Source of the DNA: JBEKTW01 sp049515655 | GTDB lineage: Bacteria > Bacteroidota > Ignavibacteria > UBA10030 > SZUA-254 | DNA: 64,000 bases | Assembly (NCBI GenBank): GCA_049515655.1 | Contig: JBEKTW010000006.1 | Span: forward strand, 98,289 to 162,288 | Direction of reading: 5' to 3' | Shown: positions 33,982 through 43,852 of the stretch, in pieces | How the letters are laid out: the number at the start of each line of letters is the position of its first letter | Numbering within the stretch: position 1 is the stretch's first letter | Notes under the pieces: model-generated | What the model was told of the DNA's origin: nothing | Databases searched by the model: none | What the model saw: only the letters and a program-made list of their open reading frames with translations | Program-made: the position numbers and the translations under genes

Positions 33982-36762
33982 ATGTCGGAAAAAATGATGA
34001 ACCGGGCGGCCGCGCTTGGTGTTTTTCTTGTGTCGGTGTTTGTTTATCTCAAGACGCTGTCGGTGACTGTGGTTTTCTGGGACGTTGGTGAGTTTTGTGC
34101 GGCATCGTGGCTTCTTGAGGTTCCTCACCCGCCGGGATCGCCATTATTTGTTCTGCTCGCCCGCATCGTTTCGGAAGTTCCGTTCTATCATGACATCGCG
34201 GCCCGGATGCATTCGATTTCCGCGGTCGGTAGTGCGATTGGCGTGACATTCCTCTACCTCGTCGGTGTAAAAGTGATCTGCTGGTTCCGTGGCCCGGTGA
34301 AGAACGCGCTGGATCGGATTATTGTGTATGGCGCCTCTGCTATCGGGGCGTTGTCGATGGCCTTCTGTGCGACCTATTGGGATAACTCGATAGAGGCCGA
34401 GGTTTACGGGATGAGCATGCTGTTCGTTTCAATGATCATCTGGCTGGCGGTTCGATGGTCGGAAAAGGCGGAAGAACCGCACAATGAAAAATACATTTTG
34501 CTCATCGCCTATCTTGTGGGGCTTTCCATAGGGGTTCATTTGCTCTCCCTGCTCGCTCTTTTCACGGTGATGGTCATCATTTATTTTCACAACCATGACT
34601 ACACGCGCAAGAACATGATCCGGTTTGCAGTGGTCGCCATTCCTCTCTTTTTCGTCATTTATCCTGGGATTGTGCAGACTCTCCCGTCGATGCTCGACGG
34701 TGAATGGGCGGGAATACGCAGCGACTTGCTGCCGTTTATCCCCCTAGTAATTCTCATCACGGTTATCTACTACGCTTTTCGAACGTACAAGCTGGGCCAG
34801 AAAATGGCTCACATTGCGTGTCTATCCTTCATTCTGATTGTGCTCGGTTACACGACGTATATCGAAGTCATTATGCGTTCCAATGTCCATCCTCCGATGA
34901 ACGAAAACAATCCGAGCAGCCTGGCGCGGCTCGTCAGTTATCTCAGCCGCGAACAATACGGGGATACGCCTCTGCTGAAGGGAGGGAGCTACGATAACGA
35001 GTCGCAAACTTATCCGGAAAAGTTGTTTCCGCGCCGGTGGTCGAGTGAGGGAATGCACGAACCCACGCGAACGAATTACACGAGCGATACGGACTTTTTT
35101 CTGCGGTACCAGATGTACCACATGTTTCTTCGTTACCTGGCCCAGGATTTCATCGGCGCAGAGGGTGATTGGCAAGACGCCGGCGTGAGCTGGAAGGACA
35201 CGTGGGGAATTCCATTGCTCATAAGCCTGCTGGGCCTGATGTATCACGTGCGGAAAGATTGGAAGAATTCCCTGCCGTTTATCGCGATGTTCCTGGTGAT
35301 GGGGGTTGCATTTGCCTTTTATGCGAATATGCAGGAACCGCAGCCGCGCGAGCGTGATTATTTCTATGTCGGAGCGATCTACGCGATGTGTCTGTGGATT
35401 TCACTCGGCGTCGTGGCAATCGCCGATTGGATCCGGAACCGGACGGCGAAGACGAATATGTCCACTGTCGCCGTCGCGGGAGTTGTTGCCGCATGCTTGA
35501 TCCTCGTTCCGGGCAACCTGATGCGCGTCAATTGGCACGAACACGACCGGAGCAAGGAATATGTTGCATGGGATTATTCCTATAACCTCCTGCAGAGTTG
35601 TGAACAGGACGCAATTCTACTCACCAACGGAGATAACGATACATTTCCGCTCTGGTATCTCCAGGATGTTGAGGGTATCCGAAGAGACATCCGCATTGTG
35701 AATTTGAGCCTGGTGAACACGTCGTGGTACATCCTCCAACTGAAGAATGAAACGCCTTTCGGCGCCAAGAAAATCCCGGTATCGTTTACGGACGCACAGA
35801 TCGAGCGATTGCAGCCTTCGGTATGGAAATCACGCCAGATGGATATCCCCGTCCCGAGGGAGGTCGCCGAACGCTTCCTCCGGACAGACACGGCGTTAAC
35901 TTCTTCCGGGGCGCCCATCGATAGTACAGCGCTGAAGCAGCAGAAGATTACATTTACAATGACCGGGTTCCCTTACTCCCAGGACACCCGCATTCTCCGT
36001 GTCCAGGATATCATGGTGTGGGATATCGTCAAGAACAATCAATGGGTGCGGCCGCTTTATTTCGCGGTGACATGCTCGCCCGATTCGAAAATCGGTCTGG
36101 ACAGTTACATGTGGATGCAAGGTCTGGCGTACAAACTGCGGCCATTCAAATCAACTCTGCCGGAAGGCGGCCTCGATGCGGCTATCATGGAGGCCAATCT
36201 CATGACGGAGAAGTTCACGCCGGTCAAAACCCCGCAGCACGGATTTTTGTGGCGCAATCTCAACGATCCGGACGTGTACTACGATGAAAACGTTCAACGC
36301 ATGATGATAAACTATCGAATCAGCTTCATGCGTCTGGCAGATTATTTTTCGAGAGTCAAGAACGATAGGCCAAGAGCCAAAGACATTATGGCCCGGATGG
36401 AAGATCTTATGCCCGTAAATGTCCTGCCGAGTTTAGAGTGGCGGCTGACAGCGCAGGCCATGAATATGTACAACGACCTTGGCGATACATTACGGGCCGG
36501 GATCTATGCCAGGAATGTGGAACAGAAGTGCTGGGAATTAATCAATGCCGGCCGCGTTGATATGGCCGACCCATACAACGCATATCGCTTACTCCTGGAA
36601 ATTTACGATCAACGGAAGGACTACGCGAGTGCGCTCGACCTGATGAATCGGATTTCAGTTTACTATCCGGACGATGCGTCAATCAAAAACCGAATCCAGA
36701 CGTACGAGAATTTATTGAAACCGGGCACTGCAAAGGACACGAACAAAGCTGCCCCGAAGTGA
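33982..36762 (+). CDS. DUF2723 integral membrane glycosyltransferase-like protein
   Basis: This 926-residue protein has about ten to twelve N-terminal membrane helices and a long soluble C-terminal part. The N-terminal signature LSVTVVFWDVGEFCAASWLLEVPHPPGSPLFVLLARI is that of DUF2723, whose members look like GT-C/protein O-mannosyltransferases (GT117) and occur widely in the Bacteroidota. The DVGEFxA loop carries the probable catalytic acid. It lies directly upstream of gmd and rmd and may transfer a sugar to surface proteins or lipids. The donor is unknown. Confidence 0.88.
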   Translation: MSEKMMNRAAALGVFLVSVFVYLKTLSVTVVFWDVGEFCAASWLLEVPHPPGSPLFVLLARIVSEVPFYHDIAARMHSISAVGSAIGVTFLYLVGVKVICWFRGPVKNALDRIIVYGASAIGALSMAFCATYWDNSIEAEVYGMSMLFVSMIIWLAVRWSEKAEEPHNEKYILLIAYLVGLSIGVHLLSLLALFTVMVIIYFHNHDYTRKNMIRFAVVAIPLFFVIYPGIVQTLPSMLDGEWAGIRSDLLPFIPLVILITVIYYAFRTYKLGQKMAHIACLSFILIVLGYTTYIEVIMRSNVHPPMNENNPSSLARLVSYLSREQYGDTPLLKGGSYDNESQTYPEKLFPRRWSSEGMHEPTRTNYTSDTDFFLRYQMYHMFLRYLAQDFIGAEGDWQDAGVSWKDTWGIPLLISLLGLMYHVRKDWKNSLPFIAMFLVMGVAFAFYANMQEPQPRERDYFYVGAIYAMCLWISLGVVAIADWIRNRTAKTNMSTVAVAGVVAACLILVPGNLMRVNWHEHDRSKEYVAWDYSYNLLQSCEQDAILLTNGDNDTFPLWYLQDVEGIRRDIRIVNLSLVNTSWYILQLKNETPFGAKKIPVSFTDAQIERLQPSVWKSRQMDIPVPREVAERFLRTDTALTSSGAPIDSTALKQQKITFTMTGFPYSQDTRILRVQDIMVWDIVKNNQWVRPLYFAVTCSPDSKIGLDSYMWMQGLAYKLRPFKSTLPEGGLDAAIMEANLMTEKFTPVKTPQHGFLWRNLNDPDVYYDENVQRMMINYRISFMRLADYFSRVKNDRPRAKDIMARMEDLMPVNVLPSLEWRLTAQAMNMYNDLGDTLRAGIYARNVEQKCWELINAGRVDMADPYNAYRLLLEIYDQRKDYASALDLMNRISVYYPDDASIKNRIQTYENLLKPGTAKDTNKAAPK

Positions 36763-36781
36763 ACAATTTTTCGATAGCACA

Positions 36782-37777
36782 ATGAGTGGTCGTCAAATAT
36801 CGTCTGACTCCCGCGTGAAACGGGCTTTGATTACGGGAATAACCGGGCAGGACGGTTCTTACCTGGCTGAGTTTCTCCTGAGCAAAGGCTATGAAGTATA
36901 CGGTATGGTTCGCCGCGCAAGCACGGAGAATTTTGAACGCATCGAACACATCCGGCACAAAATATTCCTGCATCAGGCCGACCTCCTCGACCAGCTCTCC
37001 CTTATTGAATTGATCAAGGAGACAAGGCCGGATGAGGTGTATAATCTTGCCTCGCAATCGTTTGTTCCCACATCATGGAATCAGCCCACGCTCACCGGGG
37101 AGTTCACTGCCCTCGGTGTGACGAAAATGCTTGAGGCCATCAAACTTATCGACCCCAAAATCCGGTTTTATCAGGCAAGCAGCAGTGAAATGTTCGGCAA
37201 TACTCCGGAATCACCTCAAAACGAGAGAACGCCGTTCTATCCCCGGAGCCCTTACGGCGTCGCGAAAGTGTACGGTCATTTCATCACGGTGAATTATCGT
37301 GAGAGCTACGCGATGTTCTGCGTTTCGGGCATTCTCTTCAATCATGAGTCACCCCGGCGCGGGAAAGAATTTGTCACCCGCAAAATCACCGACGCCGTTG
37401 CGCGCATCAAGCTGAAACAGGCAGATACGTTACGCCTCGGCAATCTCGACGCGAAACGCGACTGGGGATTCGCCGGCGACTATGTTCGGGCAATGTGGAT
37501 GATGCTGCAGCAGCCCGAACCGGGAGATTTCGTCATTGCAACGGGGCAATCGCACAGCGTTCTTGAGTTCGTCGAGCTTGCGTTTAAGTGTGTGGGATTG
37601 GATTGGAGGAAGTATGTTGTCGTCGATAAGAAGTTGATTCGGCCGGCCGAAGTAAATCATCTTCGCGGTGATGCAAGAAAAGCGAAGAACACCCTGGGAT
37701 GGAAACCGGAAGTGAGTTTCAAGGAACTCGTTGCAATGATGGTGGAAGCTGACCTCGAACGAGTCCGGAACGAATAA
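36782..37777 (+). CDS. gmd: GDP-mannose 4,6-dehydratase
   Basis: This 331-residue extended SDR has ITGITGQDGSYLAEFLL (the GMD-specific TGxxGQDGSYL motif), EVYNLASQSFVPTSW, ASSSEMFG and the YPRSPYGVAK Tyr/Lys pair, followed by NHESPRRGKEFVTRKI, the GMD fingerprint. It converts GDP-mannose to GDP-4-keto-6-deoxymannose. Twenty nt separate it from DUF2723 and 16 nt from rmd, so the pathway genes are in series. The product can feed GDP-fucose, GDP-rhamnose or GDP-perosamine; the next gene favours GDP-D-rhamnose. Confidence 0.95.
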   Translation: MSGRQISSDSRVKRALITGITGQDGSYLAEFLLSKGYEVYGMVRRASTENFERIEHIRHKIFLHQADLLDQLSLIELIKETRPDEVYNLASQSFVPTSWNQPTLTGEFTALGVTKMLEAIKLIDPKIRFYQASSSEMFGNTPESPQNERTPFYPRSPYGVAKVYGHFITVNYRESYAMFCVSGILFNHESPRRGKEFVTRKITDAVARIKLKQADTLRLGNLDAKRDWGFAGDYVRAMWMMLQQPEPGDFVIATGQSHSVLEFVELAFKCVGLDWRKYVVVDKKLIRPAEVNHLRGDARKAKNTLGWKPEVSFKELVAMMVEADLERVRNE

Positions 37778-37793
37778 CGCCCTCTTTCCTTCT

Positions 37794-38771
37794 ATGAATG
37801 TGCTCGTTACCGGTATTGATGGCTTCGTCGGAAGCCATCTCGCTGAAGCGTTGCTTTCCGATCCGGAGATTCAGGTTTGTGGCACGGCCTATGGCCCGCG
37901 CCAGCCCGACAATCCGACGTTGTCCCACTCAGGGATACGGTTTGTCCCGACCGACGTCACGAATTTCGAGCAGGTGCAGGAGGCGATTGTGTCGTTCATG
38001 CCGTCGAAGGTTTTTCATCTCGCTGGGCAGGCTTTTGTTCCTGTGTCGTTTGAGGATCCTGTTTCGACATTCAAAACGAACGTTGAGGGAACCCTCAATG
38101 TCCTTGAAGCTGTCCGCCGGTATATGAAGGCGGAGGGGCGGTTATGTTCAACACTTGTCATAAGCAGCGGCGAGGTGTACGGAGGGGGTCCGGAGGAACG
38201 TCTTCCCATCGACGAAACCACGCCGTTGCGTCCCGGCAATCCCTATGCCGCCAGCAAGGCATGCGCAGACCTCATCGCCCAACAGTACCGTTCATCGTTC
38301 GGCATCGATGTCGTGGTGGCGCGGCCGTTCAATCATCTCGGACCCCGGCAGAGCGAACTGTTCGTTGGATCTTCGTTGGCCAGGCAAATCGCCGAGATGA
38401 AGCTCGGGAGGCGTGAACAAAAGCTCCTGGTGGGTAACCTCGACCCTCAGCGTGATTTTACTGATGTCCGAGACGTTGTCCATGCATACATCAAAATACT
38501 CGAACAACCCCGAAAACATCCGGTGTACAATGTCTGCTCGGGGCGGGCAATTTCCATACGATCGATTGTGGACCTCCTCTGCGAGCGGAGTGGTCTGAAG
38601 ATGCAGATTGTCGTCGACCCCGGACGTCAACGGCGTGATGAGATACCGAAAATCACCGGCAGCTTCGCAAGGCTTCATGATGAAACGGGCTGGGCTCCGA
38701 CGATCCCGCTAGAGAAAACAGTGGCTGACTTGTTGGAGTACTGGGAGACCCGGCTGCGCAGCGAGCGATGA
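37794..38771 (+). CDS. rmd: GDP-4-keto-6-deoxymannose reductase (Rmd-like)
   Basis: This 325-residue extended SDR has LVTGIDGFVGSHLAEALL, VFHLAGQAFVPVSFEDP, ISSGEVYGGG and the YAASK pair with RPFNHLGPRQ. This set matches Rmd, which reduces the 4-keto group to give GDP-D-rhamnose. Its stop overlaps the next glycosyltransferase start (ATGA). The direct neighbour gmd makes its substrate. GDP-6-deoxytalose reductase is a close relative and cannot be excluded. Confidence 0.9.
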   Translation: MNVLVTGIDGFVGSHLAEALLSDPEIQVCGTAYGPRQPDNPTLSHSGIRFVPTDVTNFEQVQEAIVSFMPSKVFHLAGQAFVPVSFEDPVSTFKTNVEGTLNVLEAVRRYMKAEGRLCSTLVISSGEVYGGGPEERLPIDETTPLRPGNPYAASKACADLIAQQYRSSFGIDVVVARPFNHLGPRQSELFVGSSLARQIAEMKLGRREQKLLVGNLDPQRDFTDVRDVVHAYIKILEQPRKHPVYNVCSGRAISIRSIVDLLCERSGLKMQIVVDPGRQRRDEIPKITGSFARLHDETGWAPTIPLEKTVADLLEYWETRLRSER

Positions 38772-39874
38772 GAATTCTCGTCATTAATTGGCAGGACATC
38801 AGGAATCCGTTTGCGGGCGGAGCAGAAGTTCACCTTCATGAAATATTTTCGCGCATCGTGAAGATGGGACATGAAGTCACGCTGTTTTGTTCGTCCTTTG
38901 AGGGGGCGCCGCCCGAGGAGGACATCAACGGCATTCATGTTATCCGCGAAGGGGGGCGCTCCCTGTTCAACTTCCGCGTGCCGGTGAGATACTTCACTCG
39001 CTTCCGTCATGAACGATACGATGTCGTCGTCGATGACATGAATAAGATTCCGTTTTTTACACCGATCTATGTCCGGGAGCCGCTGTGCTTTATCCTGCAC
39101 CACTTGTTCGACAGGAGTATATTTCAGGAGGCCTCCTGGCCCGTTGCGCTCTATGTGTATCTCGCAGAAAAAGCCGGTGTCGCCGTCTGTAGGAAGAAAA
39201 ACGTCCCCGTCATGGTAGTATCCCCCAGTACAAAGAACGAGCTCGAGAAGCAGGGTTTTTCCGCCGACATGATCGAAATTGTTTACAACTGCGTAGACCA
39301 CTCGACGCATCGGCGCAGCGAGGCACAGCGAAGCCCTGGCCCGCTCATTGGTTACTTCGGGAGACTGAAGAAATATAAATTCGTCGAGCACCTCTTGCGC
39401 GCACTGCCCGCCATCCGGATGGAAGTGCCGGACGTGAAGCTCGTGATTATCGGAGAAGGGGACAACCGGGTGTCGTTGGAAGATCTTGCCCGCCGTCTTG
39501 GAATTTCGGCGGCAGTTTGGTTCACGGGGTTTGTGGATGAAAAAGAGAAGGTGAAGCTTCTTCAAGAGGTATGGTTTGTGGTGAATACTTCTTCGAAAGA
39601 AGGATGGGGACTGACGGTCATCGAAGCCAACGCGTGTGGCACGACAGTGCTCGCGAGCAACGTTCCGGGTCTTCGTGACGCGGTCAGAGATGGTGAAACA
39701 GGCCTGCTGTATGAATTTGGTAATATTGATGAACTCTCCGCTAAGATAAAACTCTTGTTGAGAGACACCTCCCTGAGGAAACGATTGGCCGACGCGGCGT
39801 ATGCGTGGGCTCAGACATTTGACTGGGAGATGAGCGCTCGCAGGACACTCGCATTCCTGGAACGTCGGGTTTGA
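38768..39874 (+). CDS. Glycosyltransferase, family 4
   Basis: This 368-residue GT-B enzyme begins RILVINWQDIRNPFAGGAEVHLHEIF, with the GGAE donor-side loop of GT4. The C-terminal domain has IGYFGRLKKYKFVEHLLRAL and the EGWGLTVIEANACGTTVLAS motif whose Glu binds the donor. It overlaps rmd by 4 nt, so it probably uses GDP-deoxyhexose or an early sugar of the same glycan. The acceptor is not known. Confidence 0.9.
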   Translation: MRILVINWQDIRNPFAGGAEVHLHEIFSRIVKMGHEVTLFCSSFEGAPPEEDINGIHVIREGGRSLFNFRVPVRYFTRFRHERYDVVVDDMNKIPFFTPIYVREPLCFILHHLFDRSIFQEASWPVALYVYLAEKAGVAVCRKKNVPVMVVSPSTKNELEKQGFSADMIEIVYNCVDHSTHRRSEAQRSPGPLIGYFGRLKKYKFVEHLLRALPAIRMEVPDVKLVIIGEGDNRVSLEDLARRLGISAAVWFTGFVDEKEKVKLLQEVWFVVNTSSKEGWGLTVIEANACGTTVLASNVPGLRDAVRDGETGLLYEFGNIDELSAKIKLLLRDTSLRKRLADAAYAWAQTFDWEMSARRTLAFLERRV

Positions 39875-39904
39875 TCGACCGGGCGCTGACGAACGGGTGA
39901 TTGG

Positions 39905-40888
39905 TTGAATCAATCCCTCAAAATACTCTTTGTTTCCGCATTCCATGCTCCTTTCATCCACGATGATCTTGACGTTTTGGAGAAACACTTCATGGTCCGC
40001 CGGCGAATAGGCCACGGCATTTTCCATGTCATAAAAATTATCCTCTCCGCCCTTTCGTCCGATGTCATCTTTTGCTGGTTCGCGTCAGTGTATGCTTCGA
40101 TCGCCGTTGCTGCGGGAAACTTTGTTGGAGTGAAATCCATCATAGTTGTCGGTGGTGTTGATGTGGCAAAGGAAAAGGACCTTGACTACGGCCTCTGGCT
40201 CAGTCCATGGAGAGCGAGACTTGTGCGCTATGCATTGCGTCATGCCAGCCGTGTTCTTGTCGTCGACCCATCGCTCGAAAAGGATGCAACACGCCTCGCA
40301 GAATATGGAGGTGAGAATATTCTGTACCTTCCGACTGCCTACGACGGCCTGTACTGGAAACCCCTGGATGTCAAGGAACCGGTTGTGCTGACGGTGGCGA
40401 CGGTGTGGGACAAACGGCGCGTCAGGTTGAAAGGAATTGACGTCCTGATCGACGCTGCACAAAAACTCCCCGCTGTTCAGTTCAGTGTAGTCGGCGTCGA
40501 TCCGGTATTGCAACCGGGACTGCGGCCGCCAAAGAACGTGACGTTCCATGGTCCCCTTGAGAGGAAGGATTTGCTGCCGTTGTATCGCCGGGCGAAAGTG
40601 TACTGTCAACCATCCCTGCGCGAAGGCCTTTCCAATACGCTGTGCGAAGCGATGCTCTGCGCGTGCATTCCAATCGCGACTGACGTTGGAGGCAATCCGA
40701 CCGCGGTCGGCGATACGGGCATCCTCATTCCGCCGGGGAACAGTGAAGCACTCGTTGCTGCGATTCAGGAAGCGTTGGTCATGCCGGAAGGAGTCGGCGC
40801 GAAAGCACGGGCGCGCATCGTCGCTCTATTTCCGAAGGAAAAACGCGAGCGTGAACTCATTCGTCTGGTAAAGGAGCTTGCCGGATGA
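39905..40888 (+). CDS. Glycosyltransferase, family 4, with TTG start
   Basis: This 327-residue GT-B protein begins LKILFVSAFHAPFIHDDLDVLEKHF, and the C-terminal half has REGLSNTLCEAMLCACIPIATDVGG, the GT4 donor-binding motif (EGxxxxxxEAM). The first strand is complete only if TTG at 39905 is the start, because no ATG or GTG is in place before it. It overlaps the flippase start by 4 nt. It differs from its upstream neighbour and so probably adds a different sugar. Confidence 0.85.
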   Translation: MNQSLKILFVSAFHAPFIHDDLDVLEKHFMVRRRIGHGIFHVIKIILSALSSDVIFCWFASVYASIAVAAGNFVGVKSIIVVGGVDVAKEKDLDYGLWLSPWRARLVRYALRHASRVLVVDPSLEKDATRLAEYGGENILYLPTAYDGLYWKPLDVKEPVVLTVATVWDKRRVRLKGIDVLIDAAQKLPAVQFSVVGVDPVLQPGLRPPKNVTFHGPLERKDLLPLYRRAKVYCQPSLREGLSNTLCEAMLCACIPIATDVGGNPTAVGDTGILIPPGNSEALVAAIQEALVMPEGVGAKARARIVALFPKEKRERELIRLVKELAG

Positions 40889-42279
40889 AGCGTCTCTCCA
40901 AAAACCTTCTTGCCATTGTTCTTAGCGACGTGACGCGTCGAGTGCTGGGGTTTTTGGCGGTCGCGTATCTTGCCCGTAAGGTCGGCACAGCGGGTTTCGG
41001 CGCAGTGAATATAGGGTTGACTGTTCTCTCCTACGCCATGATAGTGAGCACTGCAGGGCTGAGCTCTTTCGGAACCAGGGCTGTCGCCCGGGGCGATTCC
41101 CGGGATATCGTGCCTGCCACGTTGAGCCTGCGAGGTGTGAACGCGCTTGCCGCGTGGTTCGTCGTTCTGATGATTGCTTTCTTCTTCGTGCAAAACAGAA
41201 CCTCGGCAACGCTCATTGCGATGTTCTCTATCTCGTTGTTTGCCCATGCTTTTCTTCTCGATTGGTATTTTCAAGGGAAAGAGGAAATGGCTATCATAGG
41301 CCTCGGGCGAATAGTGTCTGCGGCGACGTATCTTCTCATGTTGGTGGTGTTCGTCCGCTCGGCAAGCGATATCCTCTGGGTTGCCGCGGGGACGGTCGCC
41401 GGGGATTTTCTGAATGCAGGTCTCCTGGTTGGCGCCTACCGTCGCCGGCAGGGCCCGCTCCGCATGCACGCCGACCGTGCCCGGTGGAAATCCATGATGA
41501 AGCAGGCATTTCCGCTCGGTTCGGGTTCCATCCTTGCGCACCTGAGTGTGAACTTGCCAACCCTCGTCATCGGCATCGTGATGACCAATACGGACGTCGG
41601 AATATATAACGCTGCGAACAAACTTGTGTTCTTCCTGCTGGTGTTCGATCGCGTGTTTGCGACATTGCTCCTGCCGGCATCAGCGCGGTTGTATGCGAAT
41701 TCGTCGGAAGACTTTATGGCAACGCTGACGACGGCATTGAAATGGATTATCATGATCGCGCTGCCACTGAGTCTTGGAGGGACATTTCTTTCGAACGGGA
41801 TGTTGGAGTTCGTGTTCGGGAATCAGTATCTTCAGGCCGCTCCTGTTTTCCGCATTCTCATCTGGTACTTCTTTTTCACAATGATCCATACCGTGTTCGC
41901 AACGGGCTTGATTGCAGCAGGTCAGGAGAATGTGTACGGGAAAGTGATGGTGATAAGTGCGGTTCTGTTCGGAGTTTCCATAATTCTTATGACGGAGTTC
42001 TTTGGAATAGTCGGTACGGCGATTGCGGTTGTTGGGTCGGAAGCTGTGACGCTGGTGCTCATGCGCAGGCAGTTCCTGCGTTTTGTCAGACTTCCATTGC
42101 CCGCTTCTCTCTTTCGCACCGCCGTCGCTGCAGCGGTCATGGGGTTGGCCCTCGTTCTGCTCCCGCCCGCCCACGTCCTCGTTTCCATTCTCGTCGGGGG
42201 ATGTACCTACGTGCTGGCGATGTTTGCCCTGCGCACGGTGACGGTCGACGAAGTTTCCGAACTTCTGAGGCGAGTGTGA
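40885..42279 (+). CDS. Polysaccharide flippase (Wzx/MATE-like, MOP superfamily)
   Basis: This 464-residue protein has 12 to 14 hydrophobic helices, starting RVLGFLAVAYLARKVGTAGFGAVNIGLTV, the N-terminal pattern of PST/Wzx transporters. It would flip lipid-linked oligosaccharide across the inner membrane. It overlaps both neighbours by 4 nt, placing the flippase in the middle of the glycan operon. No polymerase (Wzy) was recognised in the window, so the glycan may be non-polymeric or use a polymerase elsewhere. Confidence 0.88.
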   Translation: MKRLSKNLLAIVLSDVTRRVLGFLAVAYLARKVGTAGFGAVNIGLTVLSYAMIVSTAGLSSFGTRAVARGDSRDIVPATLSLRGVNALAAWFVVLMIAFFFVQNRTSATLIAMFSISLFAHAFLLDWYFQGKEEMAIIGLGRIVSAATYLLMLVVFVRSASDILWVAAGTVAGDFLNAGLLVGAYRRRQGPLRMHADRARWKSMMKQAFPLGSGSILAHLSVNLPTLVIGIVMTNTDVGIYNAANKLVFFLLVFDRVFATLLLPASARLYANSSEDFMATLTTALKWIIMIALPLSLGGTFLSNGMLEFVFGNQYLQAAPVFRILIWYFFFTMIHTVFATGLIAAGQENVYGKVMVISAVLFGVSIILMTEFFGIVGTAIAVVGSEAVTLVLMRRQFLRFVRLPLPASLFRTAVAAAVMGLALVLLPPAHVLVSILVGGCTYVLAMFALRTVTVDEVSELLRRV

Positions 42280-43835
42280 ATCCAATCCGTATCGGTATAT
42301 TCGGGGATGGTCGTGGGTGGCAGCTGTTGCTGGACCAGGAGGGACTCCCCTCCACCTCGATACAGGGGGAGTTCGCAGTCGGTGCGTATAGTGCCGTCGT
42401 TGCAGGTGACGCAATCAATGAGGAGGACGTGGAGCTGATCCGGAATTACCTGGAGGCGGGTGGGGGAGTTCTGTGTTCAGGTCGAGTATTCGCCAGGGTG
42501 TCCGGCACGCCCTGTCGGGAAGAACGGATCCGGTACATTTGTCCGGAGCCGAATTCGGAATTCTCCGGGATCGGTTTCGTCGACGTATCTGCACCATGTT
42601 GTGTCCCCGGGCATGCCGCGACAGTGAGAGACCAAAACGGAAAATTTGTGATATTGGTGGGGGAATTCGGCAGCGGTCGGGTGGTCGTGTTGCCGTTCGA
42701 TGCCGGTGAAATTGTTCTCGACGGTCGCGTCATGACAAAGTCATTCTACGCCTCTCGCAGCCGGCTTCCTTTCGAAACGGTGTCTCTAGTGACCAAGAAC
42801 GGCGTGCGGAAGCTCGTGGCTCGCTCGCTTGAACTTCTTCATCACCTCCGCGGCCTGCCCTACGTACACGCGTGGTATTTCCCTTCCGGGGCGCGGTCGC
42901 TCTTTGCCTTGAGAATTGACACTGATTATTCGGGCGAGTCGGAAATAGAAGGTTTGTCCCGGACTCTTCATGCGAGCGGTGTTCCGCTCACCTGGTTCGC
43001 TGACGTAAAAAGTCAGGAAAAGATCATATCGTCGTATACGAAGATGGAGGGGGACGAGATAGGAATTCATTGTTACAATCACACTACGTACAGCGACTAC
43101 CGGAGAAATGTCGAGAATATTCGTACTGCGGTCGCTGTTTTCGAAAAGCATGGCATAGAGGCAAGGAGCTTTGCGGCTCCGTATGGGACGTGGAACAACG
43201 GAATTGCGCGGGCGATTGAACATTGCGGGTTTGAATATTCATCGGAGTTTTCCTATGATTATGATGACTTCCCTTCATTCCCCTTCTTGGAGGGGGAATG
43301 TTCGCAAACGTTGCAGGTCCCGATCCATCCGATAAGCATCGGCAGCTTGGGTCGACAAGGATTCGGTGAGCAAGAAATGACGGAGTATTTCCAAGGTGTC
43401 TTGAAACGCAAGTTGAGTCATCGTGAGCCCGTGTTCTTATACCATCATCCCGGAAACGGACACGAGAACGTTTTGAGAGAAATGATCGACGTGGTCCGTC
43501 GGGAAGGTATCTCAGCCGTCCGGATGATCGATTATGCGCGCTGGTGGAAGAAACGAAGCGCTTCCTTCAGGGGAATTGCAGTGGATGGGCAATCATTAAA
43601 CGTGACAATCGGCACTCCGGCTGACGATGTTTTTCTTCATCTTACACTGGGCGATGGCCGGGAGAGTTTCGTGCCGGCCCGGCTTGGTGTAGAGATGGAC
43701 AGCCTTGAATGGAGCGAACGTCCGAGGCCGCTCCCATTGCCGCCCGACGCTGACCGGGTAAGAAAGTTTAATCCGTGGATTCCGCTGCACCGTCTTGAAG
43801 ATTTTGTGTTCGGGATTTTCAAAACAAAAAGCTAA
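42276..43835 (+). CDS. Polysaccharide deacetylase-like protein with N-terminal accessory domain
   Basis: This 519-residue protein starts with GTG at 42276 (NPIRIGIFGDGRGWQ), overlapping the flippase stop by 4 nt. Residues 1-190 look like a Rossmann/GATase1-like domain (VAGDAINEEDVELIRNYLEAGGGVLCSG), as used in some glycan enzymes. A NodB-like section follows (about 205-410): LFALRIDTDYSGESE with the DTD-type Asp, GIHCYNHT with the His pair region and FAAPYGTWNNG. The C-terminus is a beta-sandwich-like tail. It may de-acetylate or trim the glycan. Metal-binding residues need checking, because the motif is not a textbook TFDD. Confidence 0.78.
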   Translation: MNPIRIGIFGDGRGWQLLLDQEGLPSTSIQGEFAVGAYSAVVAGDAINEEDVELIRNYLEAGGGVLCSGRVFARVSGTPCREERIRYICPEPNSEFSGIGFVDVSAPCCVPGHAATVRDQNGKFVILVGEFGSGRVVVLPFDAGEIVLDGRVMTKSFYASRSRLPFETVSLVTKNGVRKLVARSLELLHHLRGLPYVHAWYFPSGARSLFALRIDTDYSGESEIEGLSRTLHASGVPLTWFADVKSQEKIISSYTKMEGDEIGIHCYNHTTYSDYRRNVENIRTAVAVFEKHGIEARSFAAPYGTWNNGIARAIEHCGFEYSSEFSYDYDDFPSFPFLEGECSQTLQVPIHPISIGSLGRQGFGEQEMTEYFQGVLKRKLSHREPVFLYHHPGNGHENVLREMIDVVRREGISAVRMIDYARWWKKRSASFRGIAVDGQSLNVTIGTPADDVFLHLTLGDGRESFVPARLGVEMDSLEWSERPRPLPLPPDADRVRKFNPWIPLHRLEDFVFGIFKTKS

Positions 43836-43852
43836 GAATCGGATCTCAATAC

